This document shows positions 7,044 through 16,812 of a DNA stretch of 64,000 nucleotides, piece after piece. Each line of letters begins with the position of its first letter. Position 1 is the stretch's first letter. The notes under the pieces were generated by a model, which ran no database searches, had not been told where the DNA came from, and worked only from the letters and a program-made list of their open reading frames with translations. The DNA lies in contig DATGQE010000070.1 in NCBI GenBank assembly GCA_035304345.1, positions 62,001 through 126,000 on the forward strand, given 5' to 3'. Source of the DNA: IDS-8 sp035304345 (GTDB taxonomy: Bacteria; Pseudomonadota; Gammaproteobacteria; Steroidobacterales; Woeseiaceae). A program made the position numbers and the translations under genes.

Positions 7044-8407
7044 TGCGCACCTCCCGCCACCGCGCTCGTCCCGAGCGTGAAATCGGTCGCCGGGTTCACC
7101 TTCGGGTTGCCGCGCTCGAACACCAGCGCGCCGTCGATGTAGACGCGCTGCACGCGGCTGTAGCTGCTGAACGGGTCGCCGTCCCACACGACCACGTCCG
7201 CCATCTTGCCCGGCTCGAGCGTGCCCACCTTGTCGGCGATGCCGAGGGCTTTCGCGGGATTGGCGGTCAGCCAGCGGATGGCGCGCTCGGGCGGGATCTC
7301 GATGCCCACGCGCGCCGCGGCGCCCATGATTTTCGCCGCCTCCTGGTTGAGGCGCTGGATGCCGTATTCGTCGTCCGAATGGACGATCGCACAGGCACCC
7401 GCCTTCTCGACGAGCGCGGCGTTCTCGCGAATGCCGTCGTAAGCTTCCATCTTGAAACCCCACCAGTCCGCCCAGACGGCGGCGCAAATGTCGTTCTCGG
7501 CCAGGAGGTCGGCGATCTTGTAGGCCTCCACCGCGTGGTGGAACGCCGCGATCTCGTAGCCGAACTCGCGCGCGACGTCGATCATGATCGCCATCTCGTC
7601 GGCGCGGTAGCAGTGGTTGTGCACCAGGATCTCGCCCTTCAGCACGCCCGCGAGCGTTTCGAGCTGCAGGTCGCGCGTCGGCTTTTCGCCTTCGCCGTTC
7701 TCGTTGGCCTCGAGCTTCTTCGCATAGTCCGCCGCGGCGATCCACGCCTTGCGGTAGCCCGCGACGTTGGCCATGCGGCTGCCGGGCGCCTGCCCGCGGC
7801 CGCCGTACACCCGTTTCGGGTTCTCGCCGCAGGCCATCTTCAGCCCGTACGGCGCACCGGGGAATTTCATGCCCTGGACGGTGCGGCCCGGCACGTTCTT
7901 GACCGTGACGCTGCGACCGCCGAACAGGTTGGCGGAGCCCGGCAGGATCTGCAGCGAGGTAATGCCGCCCGCGAGCGCGGTCACGAATCCCGGGTCCTGC
8001 GGCCACACGCTGTGCTCGGCCCAGACCTCGGCCGTGTTGGGCGAGGTGATCTCGTTGCCGTCGGCGTGCGCCTCCACGGAGGGGGAGGGATACACGCCGA
8101 GGTGGGAGTGCACGTCGATGAGGCCCGGCGTGATCCAGAGCCCCGAGGCGTCCACGCGCGCCGCGCCGCCGGCCTCGAGGTTCTGCCCGACCGCGGCGAT
8201 GGCGCCGTCGCGTACCAGGAGGTCGGCATCGTCGAGCCGGTCGCCGGTGCCCGTGAGTATGGTGGCGCCGGTGAACAGCACCGGCTCCGAGGGCAGCGGC
8301 CGGTAACGGCTGGCATACGGCTCCGGAGCGTCCTCCTTCTCGTCCCCGGGCCCGTCGCAGCCGACGAGGGCGAGGCAGATCAGCGGTACGAGCGTGAGTC
8401 TCTTCAT
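7040..8407 (-). CDS. Amidohydrolase lipoprotein
   Basis: 455 residues. The N-terminus ends in LALVGC, a lipobox, so the protein is predicted to be lipid-anchored in the cell envelope. Metal-site features of the amidohydrolase superfamily are visible: PGLIDVHSHLG, VHNHCYRADEM, AFHHAVEAY and VHSDDEYG. The C-terminal LTANPAKALGIADKVGTLEPGKMADVVV strip is typical. It heads a two-gene unit with a second amidohydrolase that overlaps by 4 bases. A periplasmic hydrolysis of cyclic amides or dipeptides is likely; the exact substrate is not readable. Confidence 0.87.
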   Translation of the reverse strand: MKRLTLVPLICLALVGCDGPGDEKEDAPEPYASRYRPLPSEPVLFTGATILTGTGDRLDDADLLVRDGAIAAVGQNLEAGGAARVDASGLWITPGLIDVHSHLGVYPSPSVEAHADGNEITSPNTAEVWAEHSVWPQDPGFVTALAGGITSLQILPGSANLFGGRSVTVKNVPGRTVQGMKFPGAPYGLKMACGENPKRVYGGRGQAPGSRMANVAGYRKAWIAAADYAKKLEANENGEGEKPTRDLQLETLAGVLKGEILVHNHCYRADEMAIMIDVAREFGYEIAAFHHAVEAYKIADLLAENDICAAVWADWWGFKMEAYDGIRENAALVEKAGACAIVHSDDEYGIQRLNQEAAKIMGAAARVGIEIPPERAIRWLTANPAKALGIADKVGTLEPGKMADVVVWDGDPFSSYSRVQRVYIDGALVFERGNPKVNPATDFTLGTSAVAGGAQ

Positions 8408-8597
8408 CGGCTCCTCCGGTCAGTGAGCAGCGCGCACTATACCTGCTCCGGGGCCGATTGCCGAAGCGCGGGCGGCCGGCGCCGGGCCGGCCGGCGGCTC
8501 GAGGATTTGAGCCCCGTCACAGGCGCGGGCGGCGTCCGGCGCTATGCTGTGCGAGGCGGGCCCGGGCCCCGGTCCGCTCCGGAAGCGAAGGAAGTAC

Positions 8598-8864
8598 GTG
8601 ATCACGGACGACGATCTGCCGCCCGAGGTGCTGCGCGCCATCGAGCTCGGGCGAAAAGTGGAAGCGATCAAGTTGCTGCAGCAGGCGACCGGCCTGGGCT
8701 TCGCCAATGCCAAGGTGCTGGTCGACGCGGCGGCGCGCAAGCGGGGACAGAAGAGTGCTCACCCGCGGTTCGTCGAGGAGCAGACGAACCTGGGTGCGCT
8801 CCTCAAGGCCCTGCTGCTCGTCGTGGCCCTGTTCGCGGCCTATCGGTATTTCTTCGCCGCGTGA
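8598..8864 (+). CDS. Ribosomal L7/L12 C-terminal-like domain with membrane tail
   Basis: 88 residues from GTG 8598, preceded by gaaggaag; an ATG further upstream at 8544 reads through unlikely sequence. Residues 15-45 (AIELGRKVEAIKLLQQATGLGFANAKVLV) closely follow the helix-turn-helix pattern of the L7/L12 C-terminal domain, the part that contacts translation factors. Residues 68-86 form one membrane helix. So the L12-like domain would be held at the inner membrane, facing the cytoplasm. It is not ribosomal L12 itself. The role is unknown. Confidence 0.72.
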   Translation: MITDDDLPPEVLRAIELGRKVEAIKLLQQATGLGFANAKVLVDAAARKRGQKSAHPRFVEEQTNLGALLKALLLVVALFAAYRYFFAA

Positions 8865-8928
8865 CCGCGTCCCTCGCCGGGAGGCGGGGTATCATGGCGG
8901 CGGGAAAACGGAACGGCACGGGGGACAC

Positions 8929-9282
8929 ATGGAGAACGAAGGACCGCCGCGCGACCATGCCGGCACCGCCGACGACACCGATCCCTACGGCGACGACACC
9001 GCCTCCCACGCGGAGCTCACCGACAACCTGAAATCGCGGTCGACGTGGCTGCGCCTGTTTTTCATGCTCGTGTTCGTCTTCATCTACGGGCTGACCCGGC
9101 TCGTGCTCGGGGCCGTGGTCGTCCTCCAGTTCTTCTGGGTGCTGTTCACGGCGGAGACGAACCCGCGGCTCAAGACTCTGGGGGCGTCGCTGGCCACCTA
9201 CACCTACCAGATCCTGCGCTACCTCACCTACAACTCCGAGGAGCGCCCGTTCCCGTTCGACCTCGACTGGCCCGTCGAGTGA
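8929..9282 (+). CDS. DUF4389-type membrane protein
   Basis: 117 residues from ATG 8929. An acidic N-terminal 30 residues precede a hydrophobic region of two membrane helices (LFFMLVFVFIYGLTRLVLGAVV...), then the typical tail with NPRLKTLGASLATYTYQILRYLTYNSEERPFPF. This pattern belongs to DUF4389 proteins of Gammaproteobacteria. The function is unknown. It lies in a run of small membrane protein genes (8598-10592), 12 bases upstream of the next. Confidence 0.8.
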   Translation: MENEGPPRDHAGTADDTDPYGDDTASHAELTDNLKSRSTWLRLFFMLVFVFIYGLTRLVLGAVVVLQFFWVLFTAETNPRLKTLGASLATYTYQILRYLTYNSEERPFPFDLDWPVE

Positions 9283-9294
9283 CGGGCGGCCGTC

Positions 9295-9726
9295 ATGGAC
9301 GCGGAGTGGCTGCGAAGCCATTGGGCGCTGGGAGCGGCGGCCGTCGCGGTCGGCCTGGTCGCGGTGGCGCTCCTCGTGCGCACGGCGGCGGCTTCCGGCC
9401 CGGCACGGCTGTTCGCGTGCCGCCGGCGGCTCGCGCGTGAGCGGCGCGGGCTGCGGCGCGCCGCGCGGGCCGTGGCCCGGGCGGAACGCCGGCTGCGCGG
9501 CCTGCTGAGCCGGGCCGAGCGCGTCAAGCCACGCCTGATCGACGAAGCGAAGGGCGCCCTGGAGGATGCGCGCGCGCTCGAGCGCATCGCGCGGGATCGC
9601 GTGCAGGTCGCGGAGAATCACGTGCGGCGCGTCATCCTCGAGGAGTTCGCCCCGGCGCGGCAGGCGAAGCTGCGCGCGAAGTATCTCCCGGAGCGGCCGG
9701 CCGACCGGCGCCCTTTCTCCTTCTAG
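9295..9726 (+). CDS. Small membrane-anchored coiled-coil protein, unknown
   Basis: 143 residues with one N-terminal membrane helix (about residues 11-32) followed by a long, strongly basic and Arg/Ala-rich helical region (about 40-125) that should form a coiled coil. There are no catalytic motifs. The start follows the DUF4389 gene by 12 bases, so the two are probably co-transcribed. Low-complexity composition makes homology calls risky; codon use matches the neighbours. Confidence 0.6.
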   Translation: MDAEWLRSHWALGAAAVAVGLVAVALLVRTAAASGPARLFACRRRLARERRGLRRAARAVARAERRLRGLLSRAERVKPRLIDEAKGALEDARALERIARDRVQVAENHVRRVILEEFAPARQAKLRAKYLPERPADRRPFSF

Positions 9727-9781
9727 GCCACGCCATCTGTGACACAATGCCCGTCCGCGCAGGCGCGAGGAGCGTGTTCGC

Positions 9782-9856
9782 ATGAGCGCAGATTCCCTGT
9801 TCCTGTCGGGCCGTGCGGCGCATACGCGGCGCCTCAGCATCGGGCATGCGGCCTGA
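9782..9856 (+). other. Possible 24-codon leader ORF coupled to the next gene
   Basis: ATG at 9782 follows gcgaggagcg, the best ribosome site in this interval, and the frame runs 24 codons to TGA at 9854-9856, overlapping the ATG of the next gene at 9846. That next gene has no clear ribosome site of its own, so translational coupling is plausible. The peptide itself (starting MSADSLFL) has no recognisable feature. Confidence 0.35.
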
Positions 9857-10592
9857 CCGTTTCTTCGCCGAGCTCTACCGCCGAAACCCGCTGCTGGCGC
9901 TGATCGGCTGGCTGCACGTGATCGCGCTGCTCGCGTGTGCCGGTGCGTGGCTGGCCGACGACCGGCTGGTGCTGGGCAGCAACGCGTGGGTCAAGCCCGT
10001 GAAGTTCATGGCGTCCACCGCCGTGTACCTGTGGACGGTGGCGTGGCTCACGCGCTACGTACGCCGGCCGCGGCGGGCGATGAAAAGCGTGAGCGTCGTG
10101 ATCGCGGCGGCGACCGTCATCCACAACACGTGCATCGTCCTGCAGGCCGCGCGCGGCACGCCGTCGCACTTCAACGTCGCCACCGATTTCGATGCGGCCG
10201 TGTTCCACACCATGAGCGCGATGGCGCTGGTGAACCTCCTGGCGGTCGTGGCGATCCTGTTCCGCTTCGCTCGCCCGAGCACGAGGCTGCCCGCGGCGTA
10301 CCTGTGGGGGATTCGCGCCGGCATCGTGCTGTTCCTCGCCGGCGGCGCCATCGGCATTCTCATGCTCGCGCTCGACACGCACAGCGTCGGTGCAGGCGAT
10401 CTCCGGATCCCTCACGGGATGGCGCTGCACGCGCTGCAGGTCCTGCCGCTCGCCGGCTGGGGCCTGAGCCGCTGGGGTCGCCTCGGCGGTCCCGGCGCGA
10501 GGCTCACCCTGCTCGCGGCCGCCGCGAGCGGCTACGCCGCGCTGGTGTACGCGCTCGTCAGCCGGGCGCTCGTCGGCGGCCCGTTGCCGTAA
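9846..10592 (+). CDS. Multi-pass membrane protein, unknown
   Basis: 248 residues from ATG 9846 (MRPDRFF). About seven hydrophobic segments are seen, spaced through the whole length, with short loops. Notable polar positions inside the membrane region include VIHNTCIVLQAARG and FHTMSAM. No transporter or enzyme family is recognised. It ends 3 bases before the convergent stop of the M19 peptidase gene. The start is uncertain because no good ribosome site precedes it, except through a possible coupled leader ORF. Confidence 0.65.
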   Translation: MRPDRFFAELYRRNPLLALIGWLHVIALLACAGAWLADDRLVLGSNAWVKPVKFMASTAVYLWTVAWLTRYVRRPRRAMKSVSVVIAAATVIHNTCIVLQAARGTPSHFNVATDFDAAVFHTMSAMALVNLLAVVAILFRFARPSTRLPAAYLWGIRAGIVLFLAGGAIGILMLALDTHSVGAGDLRIPHGMALHALQVLPLAGWGLSRWGRLGGPGARLTLLAAAASGYAALVYALVSRALVGGPLP

Positions 10593-10595
10593 TGC

Positions 10596-11846
<1,251 letters not shown>

Positions 11847-11935
11847 GTATCCCCCCTCGGGCAGTACGGCGAAGGTGCGCAGGTTACAGCGAAATGGCGC
11901 TACAATCGAATGCCTTCCCGCACGCGCGGCCGCCC

Positions 11936-12079
11936 ATGAACCTGCTCGCCATCATCGTGGTCCTGCTGGCGGTCGCGATCTGCCTCGCCATTGCGTACAT
12001 CGCCTGGGAGCTGTCCTCCGACGAGCCGCGCCCGCCGCCTGCGGACGGGGCTGCGGGCGACGACCCGCCCGAGCGCTGA
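11936..12079 (+). CDS. Small single-pass membrane protein
   Basis: 47 residues from ATG 11936. Residues 2-25 form one membrane helix (NLLAIIVVLLAVAICLAIAYIAW), then an acidic, proline-rich tail. A -10-like TACAAT lies at about 11900. It is divergent from the M19 peptidase and convergent with the DUF3300 gene. An upstream ATG at 11894 is in frame but lacks a ribosome site. No function can be given. Confidence 0.5.
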   Translation: MNLLAIIVVLLAVAICLAIAYIAWELSSDEPRPPPADGAAGDDPPER

Positions 12080-12084
12080 TAGAC

Positions 12085-13764
12085 TCAGTCGCGATGCGAG
12101 CGCCGGGGCGCGGAGGAGCGCGGCGCGGCGCTCGCCGGGCGCGACACCGACGACGAGCGCGATACGCCCGAAGACGGGCGGCTGACACCCGACGACGAGC
12201 GCGAGACGCCCGACGAGGGACGGCTGACACTCGGGGCGGGTCGCGACACGCTCGGGGCCGGGCGGCTGGCGCTCGGGGCGGGTCGCGCCACGCTCGGGGC
12301 CGGGCGGCTCACGCCCGGCGCCGGGCGGGCCGACGAGGTGCCCGGACTCGAGAACGACCTCGGGGCCGACCGGTCGGCGCCGCCGGCCGGCGGGGCGCGG
12401 CGCACGCTGTCGGCATCGCGCCGGATCGCGGGCCGCTCGCGCAGGGCAGGCGCCGAGCGTTCCACGCGGCGCTCCGGCACGGCCGCCGGCTGCCGGCGCT
12501 CGGGGACGGCGCCCTGCTCGCGCGCACGGAAGCGCACGGCTCCCTCGTCACGGGCGCGCTCGGCAGGGCGAACGCGCGCGGCGTCGTCCCGCTGCCGGGT
12601 GGCCGCACTTCGCTCCCCGACCGACCCGCGGGCCTCGCGCTCGCGGGCGGCGGCGCCGGCGCGGTTGCGCGTCGTGAAGCGGGTGGCGAGATCGCTGTCG
12701 CGGTTGGCGGCCGGGCGCCGGGCCGTGGCATCGCCGCGCGTGCGCCGCTCCAGGTCGCGCCGGTACCCGGCTTCCGAGCGCGCGCGGTCGGTGTAGTACG
12801 CCTCCCGGTACGCGCGCCGTTCCAGCACGCCGCCGCCGTGCCGGCGCGGCCGCCAGAAGTCGCCGTCGCGCTGGTAGTGGGGCGGGCGGCGGACGTGATT
12901 GTTCACGTAGTACGTGTTGTGCACGTGAATGCTCGGCCGGCGGTACCACCAGTGCGTAAAGTAGTAGGGCCGCCCGAAGTAGGGATGCCCGTGGTAGCTG
13001 TGATGCCACACGTGCAGGTGATCCGTGAACCAGCCGATGTGGAACGCGGTGGTGACGCCCCAGAACCAGCGCGTCGGGAAAACGTAGCCCTGCGGGTACG
13101 GGTAGTAGTACACCGGGTACGGGCGCGCGTAGTAGTGGTAGACGGGCTCCGGCTGGTAGACGATCACGCGCTCGGGCTCGTAGTACGGCACGTAGATCAC
13201 GTCTTCCTCGACCGGCTGGATCTGGATGACGCCGTTCTCGCGCTTGACCGTCTGCCGGTCGTCGCTTTTCAGGTTGCCGGCGGCGTACGCCTTGTCGCGA
13301 AAGGCCTCTATGGCGGCGATCACGTCGGGTTGCTGGCTGACGACGGCCTCGCCGAGGGCGTAAGTCCACTCGAGGTCCTCGTTCATCATCCGGAGTACCT
13401 CCGGATAGTTCAGCAGGGCGACGACGGAGTCGTCCCACGATTCGTCGGGCTCGAGGCCGGGATCGTCCTCGAGCTCGTCGAGGAAACGGGCCGCCTGCAC
13501 GATCTGCAGCGGGTAGGCCGACGCCGGCAGGACGATGGCGAGGAGGTCGTCCGGGTACAGCGCGATCCGGCCGACCAGCGCTTCGAGCTCCTCGAGCGAC
13601 AGGTGGTCCTCCGCCGCGGCCGTAAGTTCCGCCCCCTCGTCGAGGACCTCGGCCTCCAGCGGGTTGCCGGCCTCGTCGACCGGGACCTGGCTCCAGGCCG
13701 GGCCGGCGAGCAGCAGCCCGAGAGCCGCGAGCCGCATCCAGCGCAGGATCGATACCGTGCTCAT
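12085..13764 (-). CDS. DUF3300 exported protein with 7-residue repeat tail
   Basis: 559 residues from ATG 13764, chosen for the aggagaagg site and the signal peptide (cleavage near PAWS-Q); the longer reading has no such support. Residues 40-270 match DUF3300: LVGRIALYPDDLLAIVLPASAYPLQIVQA and a Tyr/Pro-rich stretch (YYEPERVIVYQP ... WYRRPSIHVHN). Next is an Arg/Glu-rich region, then a Ser/Pro/Arg tail built from about nine copies of a 7-residue unit such as VSRPAPS. The protein is envelope-located and of unknown role; the tail resembles surface or polymer-binding low-complexity regions. Confidence 0.85.
   Translation of the reverse strand: MSTVSILRWMRLAALGLLLAGPAWSQVPVDEAGNPLEAEVLDEGAELTAAAEDHLSLEELEALVGRIALYPDDLLAIVLPASAYPLQIVQAARFLDELEDDPGLEPDESWDDSVVALLNYPEVLRMMNEDLEWTYALGEAVVSQQPDVIAAIEAFRDKAYAAGNLKSDDRQTVKRENGVIQIQPVEEDVIYVPYYEPERVIVYQPEPVYHYYARPYPVYYYPYPQGYVFPTRWFWGVTTAFHIGWFTDHLHVWHHSYHGHPYFGRPYYFTHWWYRRPSIHVHNTYYVNNHVRRPPHYQRDGDFWRPRRHGGGVLERRAYREAYYTDRARSEAGYRRDLERRTRGDATARRPAANRDSDLATRFTTRNRAGAAAREREARGSVGERSAATRQRDDAARVRPAERARDEGAVRFRAREQGAVPERRQPAAVPERRVERSAPALRERPAIRRDADSVRRAPPAGGADRSAPRSFSSPGTSSARPAPGVSRPAPSVARPAPSASRPAPSVSRPAPSVSRPSSGVSRSSSGVSRPSSGVSRSSSVSRPASAAPRSSAPRRSHRD
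12127..12330. repeat. Degenerate 21-bp tandem repeat inside the DUF3300 gene
   Basis: About nine consecutive units of 21 bases encode VSRPAPS-like heptads (variants VARPAPS, ASRPAPS, VSRPSSG, VSRSSSG). The central four units are nearly identical at DNA level; the outer ones diverge. One unit is a residue short. The array may vary in length between strains. Confidence 0.8.
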
Positions 13765-13902
13765 GTCCTTCTCCTCACCGCGGCAGGGCCGCGCCCTTCC
13801 TTGGACACGCACCACGAGCCATCGTGCCACGAATGCTACGCCGGGCAAACTGAACCGGCGCTTAACCGGTCCCGAGGCCTGCGCGACGGCGCTTTCCCGG
13901 CG

Positions 13903-15150
13903 CTAGGAGGCCTCGGCTTCCGCCTCGGCCTCGCGCTCGTAGACCTGGGAAGCCGTGTGCGCCGCGGTGAGCGCCTCGGCGAACGCGACGTGCTCGTCGG
14001 CCGCGGCGGCGGAGCGCCGCAGGCGCCGGATGAACAGGTAGATCAGCAGGACCAGGTGGATCGCACCGGTGAAGGCGTACAGCCCGCCGGCGCCCAGGAC
14101 CTGCATCAGGCCTGACGCGGCGAGCGGGCCGATCACGGCGCCGATGCCGTACATGAGCAGGAGCCCGCTCGACACGACCACGAACTCGTCCGGCCCGGCG
14201 TGATCGTTCGAATGCGCGACGGCGATGGAGTAGAGCGGGAAGGCCGCCACGCCCCACAACCCGCCGAGCGCCACGATGACGAGCGGCGCCGGCGCTTCGC
14301 CGAGCGCGAGGATCGCCACCGAGACGGCGATGCCGAAAGCGGTGCACATGGCCATCACGTAGCGGCGGTCGATGCGATCCGACAGCGCGCCGAGCGGCCA
14401 CTGGCTCGCCGCGCCGCCGATCACAGCCGCGGTCATGAACCAGGCAGCGAGCCGCACGTCGGAGGAGACCGACAGCGCAAATACGGGCGCGAGCGCCCAG
14501 AACGAGCCGTTGGCGAGCCCGCTCGCGAGGCTTCCCAGCATGCCGGCGGGAGACGTGCGGTAGAGCCGCGGCACGTCGAGCCTGACGTCCTGGACCTGCC
14601 GCGGCGACGAGCCCGTCGACAGGACGACGGGCAGGGCGGCGAGGGAGACGAGCACCGACGTCAGCGCGAACAGGTTCATCACCGCGGGGTCGTCGAGCAG
14701 CAGCATCTGCTGCCCGACCGCCAGCATGGTCATGTTGATGAACACGTAGGCCGAGAAGATCCGCCCGCGGTTGTCGTTGGTCGCCGCCTCGTTGAGCCAG
14801 CTTTCGATCACGATGTAGAGCACGGCGAAGCAGAACCCGGAGAAGAAGCGCAGCACGGTCCACGCGCCGAGGTTGATCCAGAGGCCGTGCAGCAACGGGG
14901 TCGCGGACGCGACGGCCGTCATGGCCGCGAACACCCGCACGTGCCCGACCCGCTGCACGAGGCGCGGCCCGCGCAGGCAGCCGATCGCGAAGCCCAGGAA
15001 ATACGTGGCGCCGAACAGACCGATGGCGAAGTTGGAGAACTCCTCCATCGCGGCGCGCACGGGCAGGAGCACGCCTTGCAGGCCCTGGCCGCTCAGGAGG
15101 ATCGCCACGCCCGTGAGCAGGGCGGCGACGGAAGCGATGGCGCGGATCAT
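13903..15150 (-). CDS. MFS transporter, YcaD-like
   Basis: 415 residues from ATG 15150, with 12 hydrophobic segments expected of the major facilitator superfamily. The loop LRGPRLVQRVGHVRVFA between helices 2 and 3 and the second-half loop SDRIDRRYVMAM are the usual MFS charge motifs. The FNMTML-like and ESWLNEAATNDNRGRIFSAYVFIN regions resemble the YcaD group of inner-membrane carriers of unknown substrate. A -10-like TATAAG lies upstream at about 15182-15187 on this strand. It sits downstream of a MocR regulator on the same strand, but a terminator-like hairpin separates them. Confidence 0.85.
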   Translation of the reverse strand: MIRAIASVAALLTGVAILLSGQGLQGVLLPVRAAMEEFSNFAIGLFGATYFLGFAIGCLRGPRLVQRVGHVRVFAAMTAVASATPLLHGLWINLGAWTVLRFFSGFCFAVLYIVIESWLNEAATNDNRGRIFSAYVFINMTMLAVGQQMLLLDDPAVMNLFALTSVLVSLAALPVVLSTGSSPRQVQDVRLDVPRLYRTSPAGMLGSLASGLANGSFWALAPVFALSVSSDVRLAAWFMTAAVIGGAASQWPLGALSDRIDRRYVMAMCTAFGIAVSVAILALGEAPAPLVIVALGGLWGVAAFPLYSIAVAHSNDHAGPDEFVVVSSGLLLMYGIGAVIGPLAASGLMQVLGAGGLYAFTGAIHLVLLIYLFIRRLRRSAAAADEHVAFAEALTAAHTASQVYEREAEAEAEAS

Positions 15151-15203
15151 GGGCAGGTGAGTGGCTCGCCGGAGCCCGTCCTTATAGGGCAAATGCGCGC
15201 ACG

Positions 15204-15230
15204 AGAAAAGACGCCGAACGGGCGAGCGTC
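15204..15230 (-). terminator. Possible rho-independent terminator of the MocR gene
   Basis: On the minus strand GACGC pairs with GCGTC across an 11-base loop and is followed at once by TTTTCT. It lies 24 bases past the MocR stop. The stem is short, so the call is moderate. Confidence 0.45.
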
Positions 15231-15253
15231 GCGTTTCTTGCGTAATTTCCCGC

Positions 15254-16723
15254 TCAGCGGGGGCGGCGCCGGCCGATGAGCCCGGACACGAGGGCGCCGA
15301 GACGCGCGAGGCCGTCGTCGACCGCGTCGGTCCACGGGTGGCCGAAGCTCAGCCGGATGCAGTTCCGGTAGCGGTTGGACGGCGAGAAGATCCGGCCCGG
15401 CGCGATGCTGATGCCTTCCTCGAGTGCGCGCTCGAACAGCACCTCCGTGTCAATGCCGCCCGGCAGCTCGAGCCACAGCACGGCACCGCCGACCGGCTTC
15501 GAGGTGCGCGTTTCCGCCGGGAAATGGCAGGCGACGGCGGCGCGCATGCGCTCCGCGTTGCACCTCAACACCGGCCGCAGCGACCGGAGATACCGGTCGT
15601 ACTCGCCGCTCGCCAGGAACTCGGCGAGCGTGAGCTGCTGCAGCAGGCCGGACGTGCAGGAATAGGAGCGCTTGAGACGGCTGATGCGCTCCCGGTGGCG
15701 GCCGGTCAGCAGCCAGCCGATGCGGTAGCCGGGCGCGGCGGTCTTGGAGAACGAGCCGACCGTGAGCACGTTGCCCTTGCGTGCGAAGAACGCCGCCGGC
15801 CGCGGACGGCTGCCGTCGAACAACAGCTCGCCGTAGACGTCGTCCTCGATGAGGGCCACGTCGCGTGCTTCGACCAGCCGCACGAGCTCGCGGCGGCGCG
15901 CCTCGGGCATGCTGACGCCCAGCGGGTTGTTGAGCGTGGTGGAGAACACGCAGGCCCGGACGGGGCAGGCGTCGAGCGTCTGGCGCAGCGCTTCGACCTG
16001 CACTCCTTCCCCGGGGCAGGTGGGCACCTCGACCGCCAGCATGCCCAGGCTGTCGATCAGCTCCAGCACGCCGTGATAGGTGGGCGACTCTACCGCGATG
16101 ACGTCGCCCGGCCCCGCGATGGCGGTGAGGGCGAGCAGCAGCGCTTCCTGCCCGCCGTTCGTGACGCAGATTTCCTCCGGCTCCACGGTGCCGCCCACCG
16201 TGTGCAGGTAGCGGTACGCGATCTGGCGCCTCAAGCCCGGATCGCCGAAGCCGGGCGCATAGCCCAGGCTGCGCTCTTCCGCGCGCGACATCACGCGCTT
16301 CATCGTGCGGTGCAGCGCCCGGGCGGCGGGTCGCGCCATGCAGGGGTTCGTGATCGCGAAGGGGAGGACCCCCGGCCGGTGAATGCCGTCGAACACCCGG
16401 TCCATGAGGCTGCGGCAGCCGACCGGCACCGGGCGGGAGCTTGGCCGGCGCGCCCCTTGCACGAGCTCGTTTGCGGCAAAGGCGCGCACGTAGTAGCCGG
16501 ACTGCGGCCGCGATTCGATGCGCCGCTGGCGCTCGAGCTCGAGGTAGGCCTGGCGCACCGTGGGGACGCTCACCCCGATACGCTCGCTCATGCGGCGCAG
16601 GGAAGGGAGCCGGTCGCCGGGGCGCAGCGCCCCGGATTCGATGTTGCCGGCGATCAGGTCGATCACCTGCCGGTAGAGGTAGTCGCCGTCGGCACGGGCC
16701 GGCCTGGCCGCCAAACTGTGCAT
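15254..16723 (-). CDS. MocR-type regulator (GntR DNA-binding plus aminotransferase fold)
   Basis: 489 residues. Residues 15-85 are a GntR winged helix (LRPGDRLPSLRRMSERIGVSVPTVRQAYLELERQ), followed by an about 350-residue fold-type I aminotransferase domain with ICVTNGGQEALLLAL, the Asp of LIEDDVYGEL and the PLP lysine in VGSFSKTAAPGYRIGW. MocR proteins use the PLP domain as an effector sensor. The gene is divergent from an EamA exporter, with 89 bases between the starts, so it very likely controls that exporter and itself. Confidence 0.9.
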   Translation of the reverse strand: MHSLAARPARADGDYLYRQVIDLIAGNIESGALRPGDRLPSLRRMSERIGVSVPTVRQAYLELERQRRIESRPQSGYYVRAFAANELVQGARRPSSRPVPVGCRSLMDRVFDGIHRPGVLPFAITNPCMARPAARALHRTMKRVMSRAEERSLGYAPGFGDPGLRRQIAYRYLHTVGGTVEPEEICVTNGGQEALLLALTAIAGPGDVIAVESPTYHGVLELIDSLGMLAVEVPTCPGEGVQVEALRQTLDACPVRACVFSTTLNNPLGVSMPEARRRELVRLVEARDVALIEDDVYGELLFDGSRPRPAAFFARKGNVLTVGSFSKTAAPGYRIGWLLTGRHRERISRLKRSYSCTSGLLQQLTLAEFLASGEYDRYLRSLRPVLRCNAERMRAAVACHFPAETRTSKPVGGAVLWLELPGGIDTEVLFERALEEGISIAPGRIFSPSNRYRNCIRLSFGHPWTDAVDDGLARLGALVSGLIGRRRPR

Positions 16724-16812
16724 ATTACATTTCCGCGAAATTGGTTCTGTTATACGCGCAGCCTCCCGTTACAGTCAACGTCCCGTATCTTTCCGCGCGG
16801 AGCGTTCGAGCG
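16724..16812. promoter_or_regulatory. Divergent control region between mocR-type regulator and eamA
   Basis: 89 bases, richer in A and T than the flanks. TTTCCGCG occurs twice in direct orientation (16730-16737 and 16790-16797), and CTGTTAT and GTTACAG near 16746 and 16768 form an imperfect inverted pair. These are candidate MocR-binding sites; the actual operator cannot be fixed by eye. Confidence 0.45.

Noticed and set aside
7044..8006. N-terminal extension of the second amidohydrolase (frame open to 8006)
   Set aside because: It lies in another frame of the first amidohydrolase gene; the signal peptide and ATGA overlap fix the start at 7043.
12127..12330. CRISPR-like periodicity
   Set aside because: The 21-bp units are contiguous, in frame and without spacers; they encode a protein repeat.
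16441..16812. Long N-terminal extension of the EamA exporter
   Set aside because: It runs antisense through the MocR gene start and the divergent promoter; the natural start is ATG 16813.
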